DNA of 6,536 nucleotides, from NCBI GenBank assembly GCA_003561145.1, contig PWXL01000118.1:1-6536 (forward strand), given 5' to 3'. Below the pieces are notes generated by a model. That model did not search any database. It saw nothing but the letters and a program-made list of their open reading frames with translations, and was not told the origin of the DNA. The position numbers were made by a program, and so were the translations under genes. Source of the stretch: Candidatus Atribacteria bacterium (GTDB taxonomy: Bacteria; Atribacterota; Atribacteria; Atribacterales; Atribacteraceae). Positions 5,608 to 6,536 of the stretch are shown piece by piece (position 1 is the first letter of the stretch; each line of letters starts with the position of its first letter).

Positions 5608-6536
5608 ATGGGACAAACACTGACAGAGAAAATATTTTCCTGGAAAGCGAGTCATCCAATTACAGCGGGAGACCTGGTTATCGCCGAGGTGGACATGGCC
5701 ATGGGGCAGGATGGGACCACACCCCTGGCTCTGCGTTCTTTTACAGAGATGAAAGCCGATCGTGTTCTTCATCCGGATCGGATCGTCTTTGTTATAGACC
5801 ACAATGCACCGAGCCCATTGGAGGCGGTGTCAACACTTCATGACTTGATGAGGGATTTTGCCTCTCGTCATGGAATTCGTGTGTACGACGCCGGTTGTGG
5901 AGTCTGTCATGAGCTGATGGTGGGAGAAGGTTTGGTTGTACCGGGAGACCTGGTGGTAGGAGCAGATTCCCATACCTGCACGTATGGGGGGATCGGCGCT
6001 TTCTCTACCGGGGTAGGAAGCACGGAACTCGCGGCGGTCATGGTCACCGGGAAATTATGGTTCAAAGTCCCGGAAACAGCACAAGTGAACCTGCTCGGCT
6101 CTCTCTCTCCGGGTGTATTTTCCAAGGATATCATTCTTCATCTAGCAGGAAAAATGGGCGCAGATTGGGCTACCTATAGAGCTCTGGAATTCACCGGGCC
6201 CGTCGTAGACGAATGCGAGATTGAAGAGAGGTTGACCATTACCAATATGGTAGTTGAAATGGGAGCAAAGGCAGGGTTGATAGCACCGGACGAGAAGACT
6301 TTGAAGTGGTTGGAAGGACGCGCGAAGCGGCAATATGATCCTATCCAGCCTGATCCTGACGCTACCTACGCTGAAACAGTTGAGATGGATTGTTCCTCTC
6401 TCACGCCACAGGTGGCCTTGCCTCACAGGGTGGATACGGTGACCCCGATTGAAGATTTGCCAACCGTTCCAATTCAACAGGCATTTTTAGGTACCTGCAC
6501 TAACGGGAGAGCTCAAGATATTGAAATTGCCGCAAA
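5608..6536 (+). CDS. 3-isopropylmalate dehydratase / homoaconitase large subunit (LeuC/HacA type), 3' partial
   Basis: The reading frame runs open for 309 codons to the right edge; a full LeuC of the short type is a little over 400 residues, so about a quarter is missing. The enzyme is a [4Fe-4S] hydro-lyase that isomerises 2-isopropylmalate to 3-isopropylmalate (leucine synthesis) or a homologous tricarboxylate, working with a separate small subunit (LeuD). Visible motifs: DHNAPS at 64-69, GCGVCHE at 96-102, DSHTCTYGGIGAF at 120-132, STGVGSTELA at 133-142, TNMVVEMGAKAG at 212-223 and GTCTNGR at 295-301, where C297 is the first cluster-ligand cysteine. The paired CxxC ligands should lie beyond the edge. 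The form resembles the LeuC2/HacA branch found in archaea and many anaerobes rather than the longer E. coli LeuC. Choice among isopropylmalate dehydratase, homoaconitase and 2,3-dimethylmalate dehydratase is not possible from this part; specificity resides largely in the unseen small subunit. I therefore give no gene symbol. It has its own promoter at 5527-5556. Confidence 0.9.
   Translation, partial: MGQTLTEKIFSWKASHPITAGDLVIAEVDMAMGQDGTTPLALRSFTEMKADRVLHPDRIVFVIDHNAPSPLEAVSTLHDLMRDFASRHGIRVYDAGCGVCHELMVGEGLVVPGDLVVGADSHTCTYGGIGAFSTGVGSTELAAVMVTGKLWFKVPETAQVNLLGSLSPGVFSKDIILHLAGKMGADWATYRALEFTGPVVDECEIEERLTITNMVVEMGAKAGLIAPDEKTLKWLEGRAKRQYDPIQPDPDATYAETVEMDCSSLTPQVALPHRVDTVTPIEDLPTVPIQQAFLGTCTNGRAQDIEIAA

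Noticed and set aside
5494..5802. A 102-codon minus-strand frame across the leuC-like promoter and start
   Set aside because: It is antisense to the conserved start of the leuC-like gene and runs through a strong promoter; no supporting feature was seen.
1..6536. Novel defence system, CRISPR, mobile element or RNA gene
   Set aside because: No repeat array, transposase, terminal inverted repeats, toxin-antitoxin pair, tRNA or rRNA segment is visible; all large frames fall into known housekeeping or metabolic families.

Overview
The window is bacterial chromosomal DNA with close-packed genes and moderate GC. It holds four complete protein genes and one gene cut by the right edge. A soluble lytic transglycosylase with a signal peptide and a canonical FtsZ point to a walled, probably diderm (Gram-negative type) bacterium. 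The proteins look like those of a deep-branching or uncultured anaerobe, but the sequence alone does not fix the phylum and I do not name one.

Layout. Bases 14-3203 (+) form a tight three-gene cluster: a Soj/ParA-type ATPase, FtsZ, and a DUF4432 (aldose 1-epimerase-like) protein. The first two overlap by 44 bases if FtsZ starts at a TTG that has a good ribosome binding site. The second and third are 3 bases apart. Bases 3178-5340 (-) encode a 720-residue periplasmic TPR/SLT lytic transglycosylase that converges on the epimerase-like gene and overlaps its end by 26 bases. Bases 5341-5607 are a divergent intergenic region with a near-consensus sigma70-type promoter (TTGACA-N18-TATGAT) facing right, small repeats, and a possible hairpin next to the transglycosylase ribosome binding site. 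Bases 5608-6536 (+) are the first 309 codons of an aconitase-superfamily large subunit of the LeuC/HacA (3-isopropylmalate dehydratase or homoaconitase) type, still open at the window end.

How the genes fit together. parA and ftsZ in one transcription unit suggest joint expression of chromosome positioning and division functions. The transglycosylase on the opposite strand acts on the same structure, the cell wall. The epimerase-like gene is a metabolic passenger or an unexplained partner. The leuC-like gene starts a separate metabolic unit, probably branched-chain amino acid or related 2-oxoacid elongation. I see no tRNA, rRNA, CRISPR array, insertion sequence or phage gene. The most unusual signals are in FtsZ: a long basic N-terminal extension, a conserved C-terminal peptide that is not at the C-terminus, and an eight-C run just after it.
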